From Malus domestica (Eukaryota > Streptophyta > Magnoliopsida > Rosales > Rosaceae): a stretch of DNA of 64,000 bases. Below, in pieces: positions 1-11,440 of this stretch. Position numbers and translations under genes: made by a program. The stretch is from positions 29,513,501 to 29,577,500 of the forward strand of contig NC_091668.1 of the NCBI RefSeq assembly GCF_042453785.1, in the 5' to 3' direction. Each line of letters opens with the position of its first letter. Position 1 is the stretch's first letter. Under the pieces are notes generated by a model that was given only the letters and a program-made list of their open reading frames with translations, ran no database searches and was not told where the DNA came from.

Positions 1-163
1 GCCCAAAACTGCTCCAAAATGCACCAAAATGCACCTTATTGCTTTATAAGGCCTATGGACCTACAAACACACGAAAATAGCTTAAAATACATAATTAACT
101 AAGAAATAACAACATAAATGCATGAGAACAAGCTAACTTAATCGCATAAATATGCTCCTATCA
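1..163 (-). repeat. 3' LTR of the gypsy element (partial)
   Basis: Matches 9058-9220 at all but one base (position 41 g versus a). It ends in CTATCA on the plus strand, i.e. the LTR starts TGATAG in the sense orientation. The rest lies left of the window. Confidence 0.93.
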
Positions 164-178
164 AATTCCCCCACATTT
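164..178 (-). other. Polypurine tract (plus-strand priming site)
   Basis: Directly abuts the 3' LTR; on the minus strand it reads AAATGTGGGGGAATT followed by the LTR start TGATAG. Position and composition are those of a retrotransposon PPT. Confidence 0.82.
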
Positions 179-2690
179 AGCTTTTGCTAGTCCTTGAGCA
201 AAACAAAACAACGAAACAAACAAAATATAACCTATACCTTCCAACATTTGCCTCAGGGATTTTCAATGAAACATGACATGCCAAAGATCACCACTCACAT
301 AGATTTAAGCGATCCTTACCCTCGAGCATACTTAATCATAGTCACCATTCACTAGCTCACATTTAATCAATTAAAACAACATTTTGAATGTAGTAACATG
401 CCTTAGAGAATTCCCTCAGTTCCTTACCAGATACACTCTTATTTTCACACAAGAATTTCTGACTACACTCCCTATACTAGGTATATGTGAGAAGATTGAT
501 GTAAACAAGAAAACTAGTACTCACATATGTTTTTCAACAAAGAAACAATTTCTGGAATTATTAATGCATGTATATATATGATCTCATGAACGGATTGCCA
601 TTACTTAGAAGCGAGAACCAGTGATATCATATGCTCATACCAATTTCAAACTCCACATATTGAAATACACAACACTCAAGATGGAAGTCAAGGGTTGTAA
701 CGGGGTTAAGGGCGTTGGCTAACAAAGAAGGTAAGGTTAAACAAATGTTCTTAAAGCAATAGTGAGCAAAGTAATGATTCAGGTACTTAGAATTCTCTTA
801 GAATGCAGAAATCTACTTTTAAACACAAGGGAAAATTCATGCAACTCATGCATTTATTTTTCTTTTCTTTTTCTTTTTTTTTTCCACGAATTTTTCTCTC
901 TGCCGTGCCCAATTTCTTTGGCACATAAAACAAACACAACTTTGAAATCTAAATTCCCTCACACTTGTTTTCTGCAATAATGTTGATCAAAATGAATTCT
1001 TTCTAAGTTATGCTCCACTATACTTCAAGAACAAGGGTATGGATATTCCTATTCTAGGTTAGGTGGAGATGATGTGGTTTAACAAAGAAAATAGGCTAAA
1101 CAAGGCTCAACGGGGTTTAAACCTACAAAACAAATGACAAAGGTGGGTTCGGATATTTTGGCTTTGGTTCACTAAACAACTTCATCTTGAATATGTGTTA
1201 TGCAAATCAATGTCATGCTTTGAATGGAACGGGCATGAGTTCTAGTATTTGGATCTATAATGATGAACGCATTCTAGGTAGCAACCAAGCAAAGAATAAT
1301 GAGATCATGCAATGACTTTAGAAAACAAAAAATGCACAGATTAATAACTCTCCAAATAAACGTTTAGGCTCCAGTCTCTCAAGGATGTAGCGTTAGTTTG
1401 AGTTCCTTCTTTCAAGCATGTTACAAAAACTGATTTTATCCTTTGTGATTACATGTGAATTCATAAATTATAATTACAACCAAGCATAAACCAAAGAGCA
1501 TATCAAACTTCCATCCATGTTTGTAACTTTCTTTAACAGTCATGCACTTAAAAACCAAATCCTCATCACTGTGTTGGAAGGTATCCTAAGACACAAACAA
1601 TAACACAAAAACAACTCTTTTTGGTTTTTTTTTCAACAAATTTTCAAATTTTTATCAAATTTTTGGATTTTTATGCCAAAACACACTTATGCTTCAAAAC
1701 ACACTACAAACACTTAAAAACAGTGAAAAACAACATTGTAAGTGATAGGTGAATAAAACCCGTTTACCCCCCCACACTTAAACCAAACATTGTCCTCAAT
1801 GTTTCAAACATAGATTTATACTCAAACAAACAAACAACATAACTAATCAAACATGACAAGTATAGCAAGGTAAAAACAAGAAAGAGTAGAGTTGAGGAAG
1901 GCAAATCTGGTTATGGAGGTAGATGATCTTTTTGACTTTCCACAACTTTGATCTCGAACTGGTTTGGAATTCTGAGCGAGGAATATGAGAGTTCCTTGGT
2001 TTCAATTCAGACTCATTTTGCTGGGTTGATTTGATTGTGCAGTCTGCATTATTCTCTGCTTGTTTCTTATGCACGGCAGGCAGGCACGAGGTAGAGGTGT
2101 TGGTCTGTTTCTTTCTTCAATCTTTCCAAGTGCCCACTTCTTTCTTTCTTTCTCCTTGTCCCTAGCTGAGGATGAATTGGCAAATTGTCTCCACATGCTT
2201 CGAGGTATCATTTTCACTTCCCTTATCTGTTCCCCAAGCAGATGTGGTAGACGAAGAGGAAGCATAAAATGATGAAGATGAGTACTCGAGAGCAAGGCTA
2301 GGTAAGCAATCAGAAAGGGGTTCCAGGCAGTCGGTTCCAGATTGGAAGATTGATACCAAGTGCTGGATGATTGCTCTCTTTCTCCTTGTCCTAAAACAAC
2401 GACAAGGAGAATGACAGGGAGAAAGCATGATATGAGATACTCTTGTTTTCAACCTTCATGATATGAAATACTTTTGCTTTGGATAAGTTGTTTGCAGAGG
2501 TATCCCAGGGAATAAGGAACACTGAGTGACTCGAGAGGCTTTGTTGGAAAGGCATTTTTGGAGAAGAATAAGGGTTATGTATGTTTGCCTTGAAATGAAG
2601 GGTGAAGGGTGTCATTTATAGGAATTAATAACCAGTACTATTCTTTCACTCTTGTTAGCAACCGTTGGATGATTTAATAGTGAACTTCAC
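179..2690 (-). other. 3' non-coding internal region of gypsy element
   Basis: About 2.5 kb between the antisense-ORF zone and the PPT with no domain-bearing ORF. The short ORFs here (for example 384-581, 762-980, 2002-2295) show no family resemblance and lie in low-complexity T-rich or C-rich sequence. A second G-run preceded by a conserved-looking stretch lies near 1764-1800 (minus strand TTTAAGTGTGGGGGGG), resembling an internal polypurine tract. Confidence 0.6.
1764..1800 (-). other. Internal second polypurine-tract-like motif
   Basis: Minus strand reads GACAATGTTTGGTTTAAG then TGTGGGGGGG. It is similar in form to the true PPT at 164-178. Large plant gypsy elements often have such a motif downstream of pol; a priming role here is an inference. 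Confidence 0.45.
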
Positions 2691-2711
2691 GTGCTTTCTA
2701 CTTCACAAGAG

Positions 2712-3210
2712 ATCTTCGACAGATTGCTCGTAATTTCTGCAAAGCTGAGTCTGCATGTGACAGGATCTGACACGTTTGGAAAAGTATATGCTTCTCCGAT
2801 ATCTGGAATCGGCGCTTCGATAAACTGCCCATGATTTTTGCAAAGCTGACTCTGCATGTGACAGATGCTGACACGTTTGGAAAAACAATGGCCTATTTGA
2901 TATCTGGAATCGGCGCTTCGACAGACTGCCCGTGATTTCTGTAAAGCTTCTCTGCATGTGACAGATGCTGGCACGTTTGGAAAAGCAGATGCCTTTCCGA
3001 TATCTGGAATTGGCGCTTCGACAAACTGCCCGTGATTTCCGCAAAGCTGACTCTGCATGTGATAGATGCTGACACGTTTGGAAAAATAATTGCCTCTTCG
3101 ATATTTGGAATCGACGCTTCGACAAACTGCCCGTGATTTCTGCAAAACTTCTCTGCATATGACAGATGCGGACAAATCTGGAAAAGAAGATTGGCCGTGG
3201 TTTCTGAGCA
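2712..3210. repeat. Tandem array of ~100.5-bp units (about five copies)
   Basis: The anchor TCTGCATGTGA recurs at 2750, 2851, 2951, 3052 and (diverged) 3152, so spacing alternates 101, 100, 101, 100. Two unit types alternate: one has AAAGCTGAC before the anchor, the other AAAGCTTC, giving a 201-bp higher-order unit. The array lies immediately upstream (plus strand) of the antisense ORF at 3432. Long minus-strand ORFs through it are a by-product of the repeats. Confidence 0.9.
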
Positions 3211-3431
3211 AGCCTAGCTTTTGAAAAAGCTAGCGTCTCTTTGATTTTTGAGTTGGCCTCTTCGATTTTTGAGCTCGCCTCTTCGATCTCTGAAATCCCA
3301 TCACGTGCTGATTTTTATAGAGGTACGTAGGATGTTCAAAGCACACTTGAATTTCTGCCTGTAAAAACTCCCTTCTTCCACTTCTACGATCTTGACTTAT
3401 ACTACCTCTTCTTTCTTTAACACCTCTGAAA

Positions 3432-4064
3432 ATGTCTGGCCCCTCCGACCGTCGTTTTGACTTGAACCTTGGTGAAGAGGCAGCCTCGCCTTCTCCAGAC
3501 AACATGTGGCGCCCATCTTTCATATCCCCTACTGGTCCCCTTACCGTTGGGGATTCGGCGATGAAGAATGATATGACAGCTGCGGTGGTGGCCAGGAACC
3601 TTGTCACTCCCAAAGATAACAGACTACTTGCCAAACGGTCTGATGAGTTGGCTGTTAAGGATTCTCTGGCTCTCAATGTGTAGTGTGCAGGTTCTGTGTC
3701 TAATATGGCCCAACGCCTATTTGCTCGAACCCGTCAAGTTGAATCATTGGCGGCTGAAGTGATGAGTCTCAAACAAGAGATTAGAGGGCTTAAGCATGAG
3801 AATAAACAGTTGCACAAGCTTGCACATAACTATGCTACAAACATGAAGAGGAAGATTGACCAGATGCAGGAATTTGATGGTTAGATTTTACTTGATCATC
3901 AGAGGTTTGTGGGTTTGTTCCAACAGCATTTGCCTTCGTCTTCTAGGGCTGTACCGTGTAATGAAGCTCCAAATGATCAACCTCCGATGCTTCCTCTTTC
4001 TTGGGCTTCGCCGACTGCTGAGGCTCCGCCGACTACTGAGACTTTTCCTAAGCAGCCTTTGTGA
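3432..4064 (+). pseudogene. Antisense ORF (aORF) of the gypsy element, two in-frame stops
   Basis: Opposite in strand to gag-protease. It reads from ATG at 3432 (MSGPSDRRFDLNLGEE) to TGA at 4062-4064, 211 codons in one frame, interrupted by TAG at 3681-3683 and TAG at 3882-3884; both could come from CAG by one C to T change. The middle part (about 3700-3880) is Lys/Glu/Leu rich with heptad-like spacing, probably a coiled coil (VESLAAEVMSLKQEIRG). The C-terminal part is Pro/Thr rich. Extra antisense ORFs in this position are known from Tat-lineage retrotransposons; their function is not established. The tandem array at 2712-3210 would be its promoter region. The alternative is a captured host coding fragment. 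Confidence 0.6.
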
Positions 4065-4376
4065 AGGCTCCCTCTTGTAGCTTTTTTTTATGCTTAATGT
4101 TCCCTTTTTTTTGTCTTTTTTTTTTTTATGAAAATGAATGTAAAAATACCTTGCATATCTGTCAGTGTTTAAAAAAAATAAACCCACACCAAAAACAATT
4201 AAACAAGCAACAAATAAAAATGACAATCATGGCAAAATAAAACTGCAGAAAATGGAAGGTTTTTAGAAACGCAAAACTGATTGTGGAGCGATTCAAGAAT
4301 CTTCCTTATTTGAATACATGGGTTGCCTCCCAAGAACCGCTTGCTTTAACGTCTTCCAACCGGACGATACCTCCAT
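4065..4376. other. Short spacer between antisense ORF and gag-protease end
   Basis: The minus strand just after the protease stop carries a short stretch (about 4320-4370) translating as LKQAVLGRQPM, which resembles the end of pol in related large elements. If so, RT-RNaseH-integrase was removed in one deletion. The rest is A/T runs. Confidence 0.4.
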
Positions 4377-7007
4377 TTAAGCTTGAATAGGGCCCACGAC
4401 ATGGAGGGATATGTCCTCTACGACATGCTCCTCAAAATACTCATACATTGGCTCTATGAATGGAAGGGGATAGTAATCCTTCCCGATTAGGGTGTTGAGC
4501 ATCCTTAAGTTAATGTAATCATTCCCACCAGCTTGGATTCGATTGGGGACCTGCACCATACAAGGTAACAACCTATTAGTTGAAATGGGAATCGAAATTG
4601 GAATAGGTGGTTTACCAATGTGTTGCAATGAAGTGGCAGCACTGTCAACAGATTTTCCAAATGTGCTTTCGGCCAGATTATGCATTTGAAGGTTAGTGGT
4701 GTGTTCTTTGTGCTCCACTCCAATTTCTTCTTCGTTGGTGGTTGAAAATTCATCCTTCTTGGTTGGTGCTGAAGGTTCTTGTCCTATGTTTTCAACTACA
4801 TCAATGGCAAAACAAGAACGAACATCAGTAAAATTCACATTAGATTCAGGAATTTTAAAGTGAATCATATCACCACCAAATGCCATTGTTAATGCTCCCT
4901 TGGCCACATCAATCTTAGTTTGAGCTGTTTTCATGAAAGGTCGTCCAAGTAATATTGATGGTGGTGGAGAGTGGGCTGCATCCTCTATGTCAAGCACATA
5001 GAAATCTACAGGAAAAATCAAATGGTCTACCTGCACCAAAACATCCTCCAAAACTCCTTTCGGGTAGGCATTAGATCGATTGGCTAGTTGAATAACAACA
5101 CCATCATGTTTAAGCTCTCCTAGATTCATAGATGCATAAACAGAATATGGCATGACATTAATTGATGCACCTAGATCTAGCATAGCATGTTCAAACCTCG
5201 TATTTCCAATAACACAAGGGATATTGAAACTACCTGGATCTTTGCATTTGGGTGGCAGCTTCCTTTGCAACATTGCAGAGACATTCTCATTCACATATAC
5301 CACCTCTTTCTCCCGAATCCGGTTCCTTGTTGTGCAAAGCTTCTTTAAAAACTTAGCGTACTTCGGGATTTGTTTGATGGCATCTAAGAGTGGAATATTG
5401 ACTTGTACTTTTCTGAATGTTTCAAGGATGTCTTTTTCACTTTCTTCATTATGTGTTTGCATGAATCTGCGAGGGAAAGGTGCATTTGGTGGAATAACGT
5501 TAGAATTAACCGAATTGGAACCTTTCTTACCTGTGGTGGACAAATTGGATAGATTAGGGAGTGTAGGAGTGCACGGCAAGGTTGTTTCCTTCCTTGCTGT
5601 GGGTGTGTGTTGGACATCATCCTCTTGTTGCAGCTTCTCGTCCTCCGTTTGGGCAAATTTTGATGGTTGGGGGTCCGTTCCAACTTCTTTTCCACTTCTC
5701 AAAGTAATGGCCTTTACGGATTCAAATCATCCCCTTGGATTCACAATGGTTGTGCTAGGCAGTTTGCCTTGCTCTTTGATTTACCCCATGAACTCCGCCA
5801 TTTGGCCCATTTGTTTCTTCAATTCATCCACATCCTTAGCTTGATTGAGCATTGTTTTATTTTGATTTTGCTTCCCCTGCACTAAAGAAGTTAGTAATTG
5901 AACAATTTGATCATTATCCATGGATGTACCTGAATTGGTTTGGGTAGATTGTGGTTGGACTTGAGTGGGTACATATGGCCCTTGATACATCCCAGGGGTT
6001 TGTGGCCGAAATCCTCCTTGTTTGGTAGATTGTTGTGGTTCTCTCCACTTAAAATTTGGATGATCTCTCCACCCTGAATTGTAAGTGTTGGAGTAGGGGT
6101 CATTATGTTGCTGATTGTGGCCTTGAAAACCCACGGCATTGGCAGATTCCCACCCTTCACTCTCGATCAATTGAGGGCACTTATCAGTGAGATGTCATTG
6201 CATTAAGCACACGCCACAAGTAGCTACACTTTGAACCCTTGGTATTTCAACCACCTGTGAAAGAAGTGTAGTAAGATTAGCCATTTGATTTTTAAGTTCG
6301 GAAATAACACTTACCTCATTAACATGTTGCTGCCATGAGATGTCTATTTGACCAACGCCTTCATATTGTTGAGCATTCAATGCTCGGTTAGCAATTAAAG
6401 TCTTGGCAGCCATGGGTGTTTTGTCCACCAAATCTCCTCCTGCTAAGGCGTCTAGCATTTGGCGTTCAATTGGTAGAAGCCCTTCGTAGAAATATTGAAG
6501 AAGAAGCTCCTCTTTCATTTGATGTTGTGGACATGAAGCAACAAGGGTTTTAAAACGTTCATAGTAAGTGGGAAAGGATTCACCTTGGTTTTGCTGAATG
6601 CCACTAATCCTTTTGCGTAGTAGAATGACTCGAGAAGTTGGGAAAAACTTCTCCAAAAATGCCCGTTTCATACTCTCCCATGATGTGACAGTTCCGGGGG
6701 CTAGTTCATATAACCAATCTTTAGCCTTTTCCAAGAGAGAAAAGGGAAAAGCCTTCATTTTCAGAATGCTCCCATCAACAGTCACAGGGGTCATGCTTGA
6801 ACAAACAACCTCGAACTCCTTCAAATGTTTATTAGGATCTTCCATGGACAACCCATGGAACTTAGGAATATGGTGCAATAAACTGGACTTTAATTCGAAC
6901 TCATAGGTCTTTCCTTGGGCAGCCACGGGGTATTGAATGCAAAGTGGTGCGGCATTGTCCAATCCCGAAGCAGAAAGCTCCTTTATTGTTCGATTGTTCG
7001 CTGCCAT
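4377..7007 (-). pseudogene. Gypsy gag-protease, three in-frame nonsense codons
   Basis: One frame runs from 7007 to the stop at 4377-4379 with only nonsense breaks: TGA 6195-6197, TAA 5781-5783, TGA 5727-5729. The N-terminal part (about 270 aa) is a retrotransposon capsid/gag domain (FPTSRVILLRKRI, QGESFPTYYERFK). The first stop sits inside a CCHC zinc knuckle: CGVC, four residues including the stop, H, four residues, C. The last part (about 440 aa) holds an aspartic protease with active site DLGAS in MLDLGASINVMPYS and the motif LLGRPFMKTAQTKIDV. The protein ends shortly after the protease, with no RT. CAA to TAA fits C to T deamination at methylated sites; the knuckle stop would need GGA to TGA. 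The plus-strand 230-aa ORF at 5152-5844 is a shadow. Confidence 0.88.
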
Positions 7008-7243
7008 GTCTTGTACTTCTTAAAAAATCTGAGCCGGTTGAGATGGTTGGGGTTCTTGTTGATTCCTTGCTCGTCTCAAAGTTCGTTCAAAATCGTCGTC
7101 AAAGTCAAGGATGTGCTTATGAATAGGTTGAGAACTTCAAGTCATAAACCACCTAAAATAAGAAAACAAGTAAAGTCATCAACTAGGAACAAAAACACAT
7201 GAAAATAAACAAAAAGAAATAACAAGGGATTAGCAAAGTTGCT

Positions 7244-7263
7244 AATCCCCAGCAACGGCGCCA
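7244..7263 (-). other. Primer-binding site of the gypsy element
   Basis: Minus strand TGGCGCCGTTGCTGGGGATT, six bases inside the 5' LTR. This TGGCGCCGTTG form is typical of plant Athila/Tat elements. Confidence 0.85.
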
Positions 7264-7269
7264 AAAACT

Positions 7270-9220
7270 TGATGCGAAAATTAACTTAACACACAAATTT
7301 AACCCTCTTTTGACAACTGTAGTATAATTATAAGTAGGGATCGTTCTGGACCGGGGATTAGGAGGGCTTGCTAATAACCTCTAAACTGACTCAAAAACAT
7401 AAAACTAAACTTAAAAATACTTAACAAGACTCACAAGACTCAAAGCAAACTTAAAATACTCAAAACAGCTTAAAACAACTAAATAAACTTAAACTAGATA
7501 CTAGGAATGACTTTGGACGAAAATTGACTTTTACTTGAATCAAAACATTTAAAAACACAAATTAAAACAGATTCTAACTAATTAGACACACTAAAGTAAA
7601 GGGGGATTGAGTTTTGGACAAAGTTGAAACAAACAAACAAGTATGAAAAACTAGACAGATTGTAAAACAAATTTGAGAAATAAGATGATGGATGGGATAG
7701 CTAGAGGCTTTTTCTCCACACATGACATGTATGCAAATAACTTGATTTCCAGTTACTACTTCATTAAATTATGAACGACAATGCTCCAAATTAACCGTGA
7801 CATCACTAGTTAACTCTCAAATTTTCCTTGTTTTATTGGATTGGATGACATCATTCTACAACGCAAAACATTCTTCAAAAGTTCCCTACATGACATCATA
7901 ATAGAGATACAATCAAAGATCATTACGTTTAATGAAAATCATAAGCATTGACAAAGCACTTGCAACTATGACATCATGTCGCTTATGCTAGGAATTGAAC
8001 TTAACGCGATTGTTTATAAGCGACCTTCACTACATGTGAATATAAGTTTGTAACGATTATGTGAAACTTCCTTATATTCTAGCAACGGATTTATGCATGC
8101 CAATTAAGTGTCGACAAATACAAATAAGTTATCAATCAAATAGTTAAGCCAATTGCATTTACAATTCAAGAGTTCATAACTGGAATTTATCAAATCATAT
8201 TACACACATAATCATGGCTTTGAAATCACCCCTAGCCAAGAGGGGTTTAGCCACTCATATTCACAACAAAACAAAAGAAAATGAATTTAAACATTGGAAA
8301 CAAAAGAAAGAAAATGAATTTAAACATTGGAAACAAAAGAAAGAAAACACCTAAACGCTCAAACGATCCAAGTTGACAGCAAGCACGTCCAAGCACTTTC
8401 CTTTCCTTCCTTTGCTACGACACAAGGTATTGGTGAGTGTTTGAAGGTTTGTTTGTATGGAGGAATGGATGTGAAGATGAATGGATGTGTTTGGATGAAG
8501 GTTGTGTTGAAATGGGAGTGAATGATCTAACAAAACATGAACTCAATTTATGTTACACACACTTCCTTTTATAGATGAAGTGCAAGGCAAAGCATGGGTA
8601 AAATGGAGTGGTGTTGAAATGATTCAAAGGTGAAAGTGAAGTAATGATGCAAAGCATAGGTAAAATGGAGTGGTGTTGAAATGATTCAAAGGTGAAAGTG
8701 AAGTAATGATGCAAAGCATGGGTAAAATGGAGTGGTGTTGAAATGATTCAAAGTAATGATGCATGAAATCTGAAATGATGGAGGGAACAAGGAATGGTGT
8801 AGCAATTGAGTGCAATGATTCAATGTAATGATGCATGAAATCTGAAATGATGGAGGGAACAAGGAATGGTGTAGCAATTAAGTGCAAGGAGGGAACATGG
8901 ATGATGATAAGGTAATCTTGACTCATGTTTCTTCTTTGGTTGCTGAGCTCTTTATCATTTTTACATTAATTCTTCTTTCTTTTTCACACATTCCAAGCCT
9001 CTTTAGTCTTCAATTTCGTCCATCCACCTTGCTTCATGCATGTGCTATCCATTCTAAGCCCAAAACTGCTCCAAAATGCACCAAAATGCACCTTATTACT
9101 TTATAAGGCCTATGGACCTACAAACACACGAAAATAGCTTAAAATACATAATTAACTAAGAAATAACAACATAAATGCATGAGAACAAGCTAACTTAATC
9201 GCATAAATATGCTCCTATCA
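7270..9220 (-). repeat. 5' LTR of the gypsy element (1951 bp)
   Basis: Starts TGATGCG and ends CCTATCA on the plus strand, giving TGAT/ATCA terminal inverted ends. The outer boundary is set by the match of 9058-9220 with 1-163; the inner boundary by the PBS. It contains two internal tandem arrays (8591-8890). Small ORFs inside (8327-8521, 8624-8926, 8882-9106) have no supported coding role. Confidence 0.85.
8591..8890. repeat. Two adjacent minisatellites inside the LTR
   Basis: First array: anchor GGTAAAATGGAGTGGTG recurs at a 62-bp period (units from 8591, 8653 and 8715). Second: anchor GTAATGATGCATGAAATC recurs at 8753 and 8825, a 72-bp period. The two unit types share the GTAATGATGCA core, so one may derive from the other. 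Confidence 0.85.
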
Positions 9221-11363
9221 CATGCCCTTCATGACTTCAAAAGAAGATTTAGTATTCAACACCCGAGTTGGCTGTCTATTAATTATGTACGTGGCAATGC
9301 GTAGGGATTGAGACCAAAATTTCTTAGGAACATTCATTTGGATCATAAATGATCGAGTCTTCTCCAATAAGTCTCGATTCTTTCTCTCTGCCACACCATT
9401 TTGTTGTGGTGTACCAACACAGCTAGTTTGATGCAAAATGCCATGATTGCTCAAGTAATTACTCATGTTATTGGAAATGTACTTGGTACCATTATTTGAT
9501 CTTAACATATATAACTTAGATGAAAATTGATTGGTGATTAGGTTGTGAAAGTCCTTAAAAGCATCAAACAAATCACTTTTAAGTTTTAAAAGATACAACC
9601 AGGTTACTCTAGAATAGTCATCAATAAATGTAGCATAATATCTATACCCATCAAAGGATTCTACACGAGAAGGACCCCAAATATCATGGTGAAGAAGCTC
9701 AAAAAGTTTACTAGTTCTAGAATTAGAGGAAACAAAAGGAAGTCTAGTGGCTTTTGACATTTGACAAGTTTCACACTCCAGTGTGTTTTTACAAAAAAAG
9801 GGAAACAACTTGGTCATCACATGTTCTGAGGGATGGGTAAGGCGTTGATGCCAGAGTTGGTGTTCTTGAACTTGACTTAAGTTGACACTGAGTTTTTTGA
9901 CAAAATTGGACTCATTTGAGAGATAGTAGAGTCAATTCAAGAAGAACCCCTCACCAATCTTCTTCTGAGTAACTCGGTCCTGAAACACAACATTGTGAGG
10001 GGAAAATATGGCAAGACAGTCTAAGGTTTTTGTGATTTTTCCTATTGACAAGAGCTGAAAAGGAAAAGAAGGTACATAGAGAGCAGTGGAATCAGTATGC
10101 TCACTTAGCAATCTAATCTTTCCTTTCCCTAGAATAGGTTCCCCTTTCCCATTTGCAACATATACATGAATTGGATCAATAGTTCTTTGAAAATCGTGGA
10201 GACTAGAGGGTTTATTAGTTATATGATCAGTGACACCAGAGTCAATAATCCAAAAATCATGTGTAACATTTGCATTAAGAGCAGTGGAAATGGCATTGAT
10301 AATACCTGGAATATTGCCTTTCAATGTGTTCTCCGAGTCAGCCAAGAATCCAGCAAATTTCCCTAGCATTGTAGTAGGGTTTTCAGGTGTCATTTCATCA
10401 GGTTCAGTGCTTCCTTGCTTCTTTTGAAGAAAAATAGCAAACTCGTTGATCAAGGACACATGATTTGTTGAGAAATTGGCCATCCTATCAGTTGATGAAC
10501 AAGCTGAATGAAATGCTTTTAGAGTGACTCCACCCTTCCCATCTTTGATCATCTTGCCTTCCCTATCAAACTTAGGCTTTAACTCCGGATGAAGAATCCA
10601 ACATTTTTCTCTCAAATGTCCCTTCATGTTGCAATAAGAACATTTCCAGTCTGCTTTCTTGCCAAGCACCCTATCACTAGTTGCTTTGTGATTTGTTGTG
10701 AAAACCCTAGCTTCAGAGTTGGATTTGGGCTCAACGTTCATCACTCTTCGTCGAGTTTCCTCTCTTTGGACTGCATGACACACACTGGTAAAAGAGGGCA
10801 GCTCTTGAGTCATTAACAAGTGACTACGCAGGTCTTCATACTCCTCTCCCAAGCTTGCTAAGAGTTGAAACTCCTTGTCTTCATCAGCCCTCTTCAGTAG
10901 CACAACGAAATTAGTCGTGTGTGGACGATACATATCGAGTTCATTCCACTTGGATTTCATACTTCCAAGGTGTTGAACAAAGGAGTGACCACGTTGCTTT
11001 AAACTAGCCATACATATCTTTGACAGACTCCCATAGGAGAAGGGAAGACTCTGAGTAGCTGAAAAGCTCATACAGTTTTGGCTCCATGGAGTTAAGTAAC
11101 CAGGACATGACCAGCTGATCAGTAGCATGCCATGCATCGTAAGTTGGTGAAGTGGATTCTGGGGGCTCAGAGCTTCCATTGATAAACCCTAGCTTCGATC
11201 TTCCTCCTAGAGCAAGTGACACAGCTCTTGACCAAGGAAGGTAGTTGAACTCGTTCAGTATCACCTAACAGAGTCGTTGATTTGGATTGTTCTCAACCCC
11301 TTAGGTTAAGTTTGGGGAAGAAGATGAGGCACTGTCAGCATTAGACACATTTTCTTCTGCCAT
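9221..11363 (-). pseudogene. Copia gag-protease-integrase (dead, truncated)
   Basis: ATG at 11363. The first codons carry TAA and TAG stops before the gag motif LNEFNYLPWSRAV at 11264. A frame change near 11005-11015 comes from a deletion of about 46 bp relative to the 24651 copy (the segment between KDMYG and ASLKQRG is missing). Downstream in one frame: a CCHC knuckle CSYCNMKGHLREKC, a protease with DSGVTDH in place of the usual DSGATDH, a TGA near 9932, a pre-integrase zinc region (LWHQRLTHPS), then integrase with HHDIWGP, LRSNNGTKY and NGVAERKNR. The second catalytic Asp of the DDE triad is Asn here, so integrase is inactive even without truncation. The reading frame is cut at 9221 by the gypsy LTR. 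Confidence 0.85.
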
Positions 11364-11428
11364 CTCTATCGATGATGAGCAAATGAAAAAGTAAAAAAAA
11401 TGAACAGAGTCAGGACCCTATGGTTCCT

Positions 11429-11440
11429 GCTCTGATACCA
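11429..11440 (-). other. Copia primer-binding site (initiator Met tRNA type)
   Basis: Minus strand TGGTATCAGAGC directly next to the LTR end at 11441. Confidence 0.88.

Larger units (their letters stand above)
1..9220 (-). mobile_element. Non-autonomous Ty3/gypsy-type LTR retrotransposon (Tat/Athila-like), left end outside window
   Basis: Order on the minus strand: 5' LTR (7270-9220), PBS, gag-protease, short non-coding stretch, antisense ORF with upstream tandem repeats, long non-coding tail, PPT, 3' LTR (1-163, cut by the window edge). The two visible LTR stretches (1-163 and 9058-9220) differ at one base, so insertion is recent. No reverse transcriptase, RNase H or integrase can be found between the protease stop (4377) and the PPT, so the element must rely on another element's enzymes. 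The Tat/Athila label comes from the PBS type, the protease motif style and the presence of an antisense ORF. The right end lies inside a copia integrase gene; the target-site duplication cannot be checked because the left flank is missing. Confidence 0.88.

Noticed and set aside
2712-3210. Regularly spaced repeats as a possible CRISPR array
   Set aside because: The whole 100-bp unit is repeated, with no unique spacers, in a plant retrotransposon.
2687-3211. 174-aa and 151-aa minus-strand ORFs with repeated peptide
   Set aside because: They are readings of the ~100-bp tandem array, which stays open in several frames at once; no start context or domain supports coding.
5152-5844. 230-aa plus-strand ORF
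   Set aside because: Antisense shadow of the gypsy protease region.
8327-9106. Small ORFs in the gypsy LTR
   Set aside because: Low complexity and minisatellite derived; no domain.
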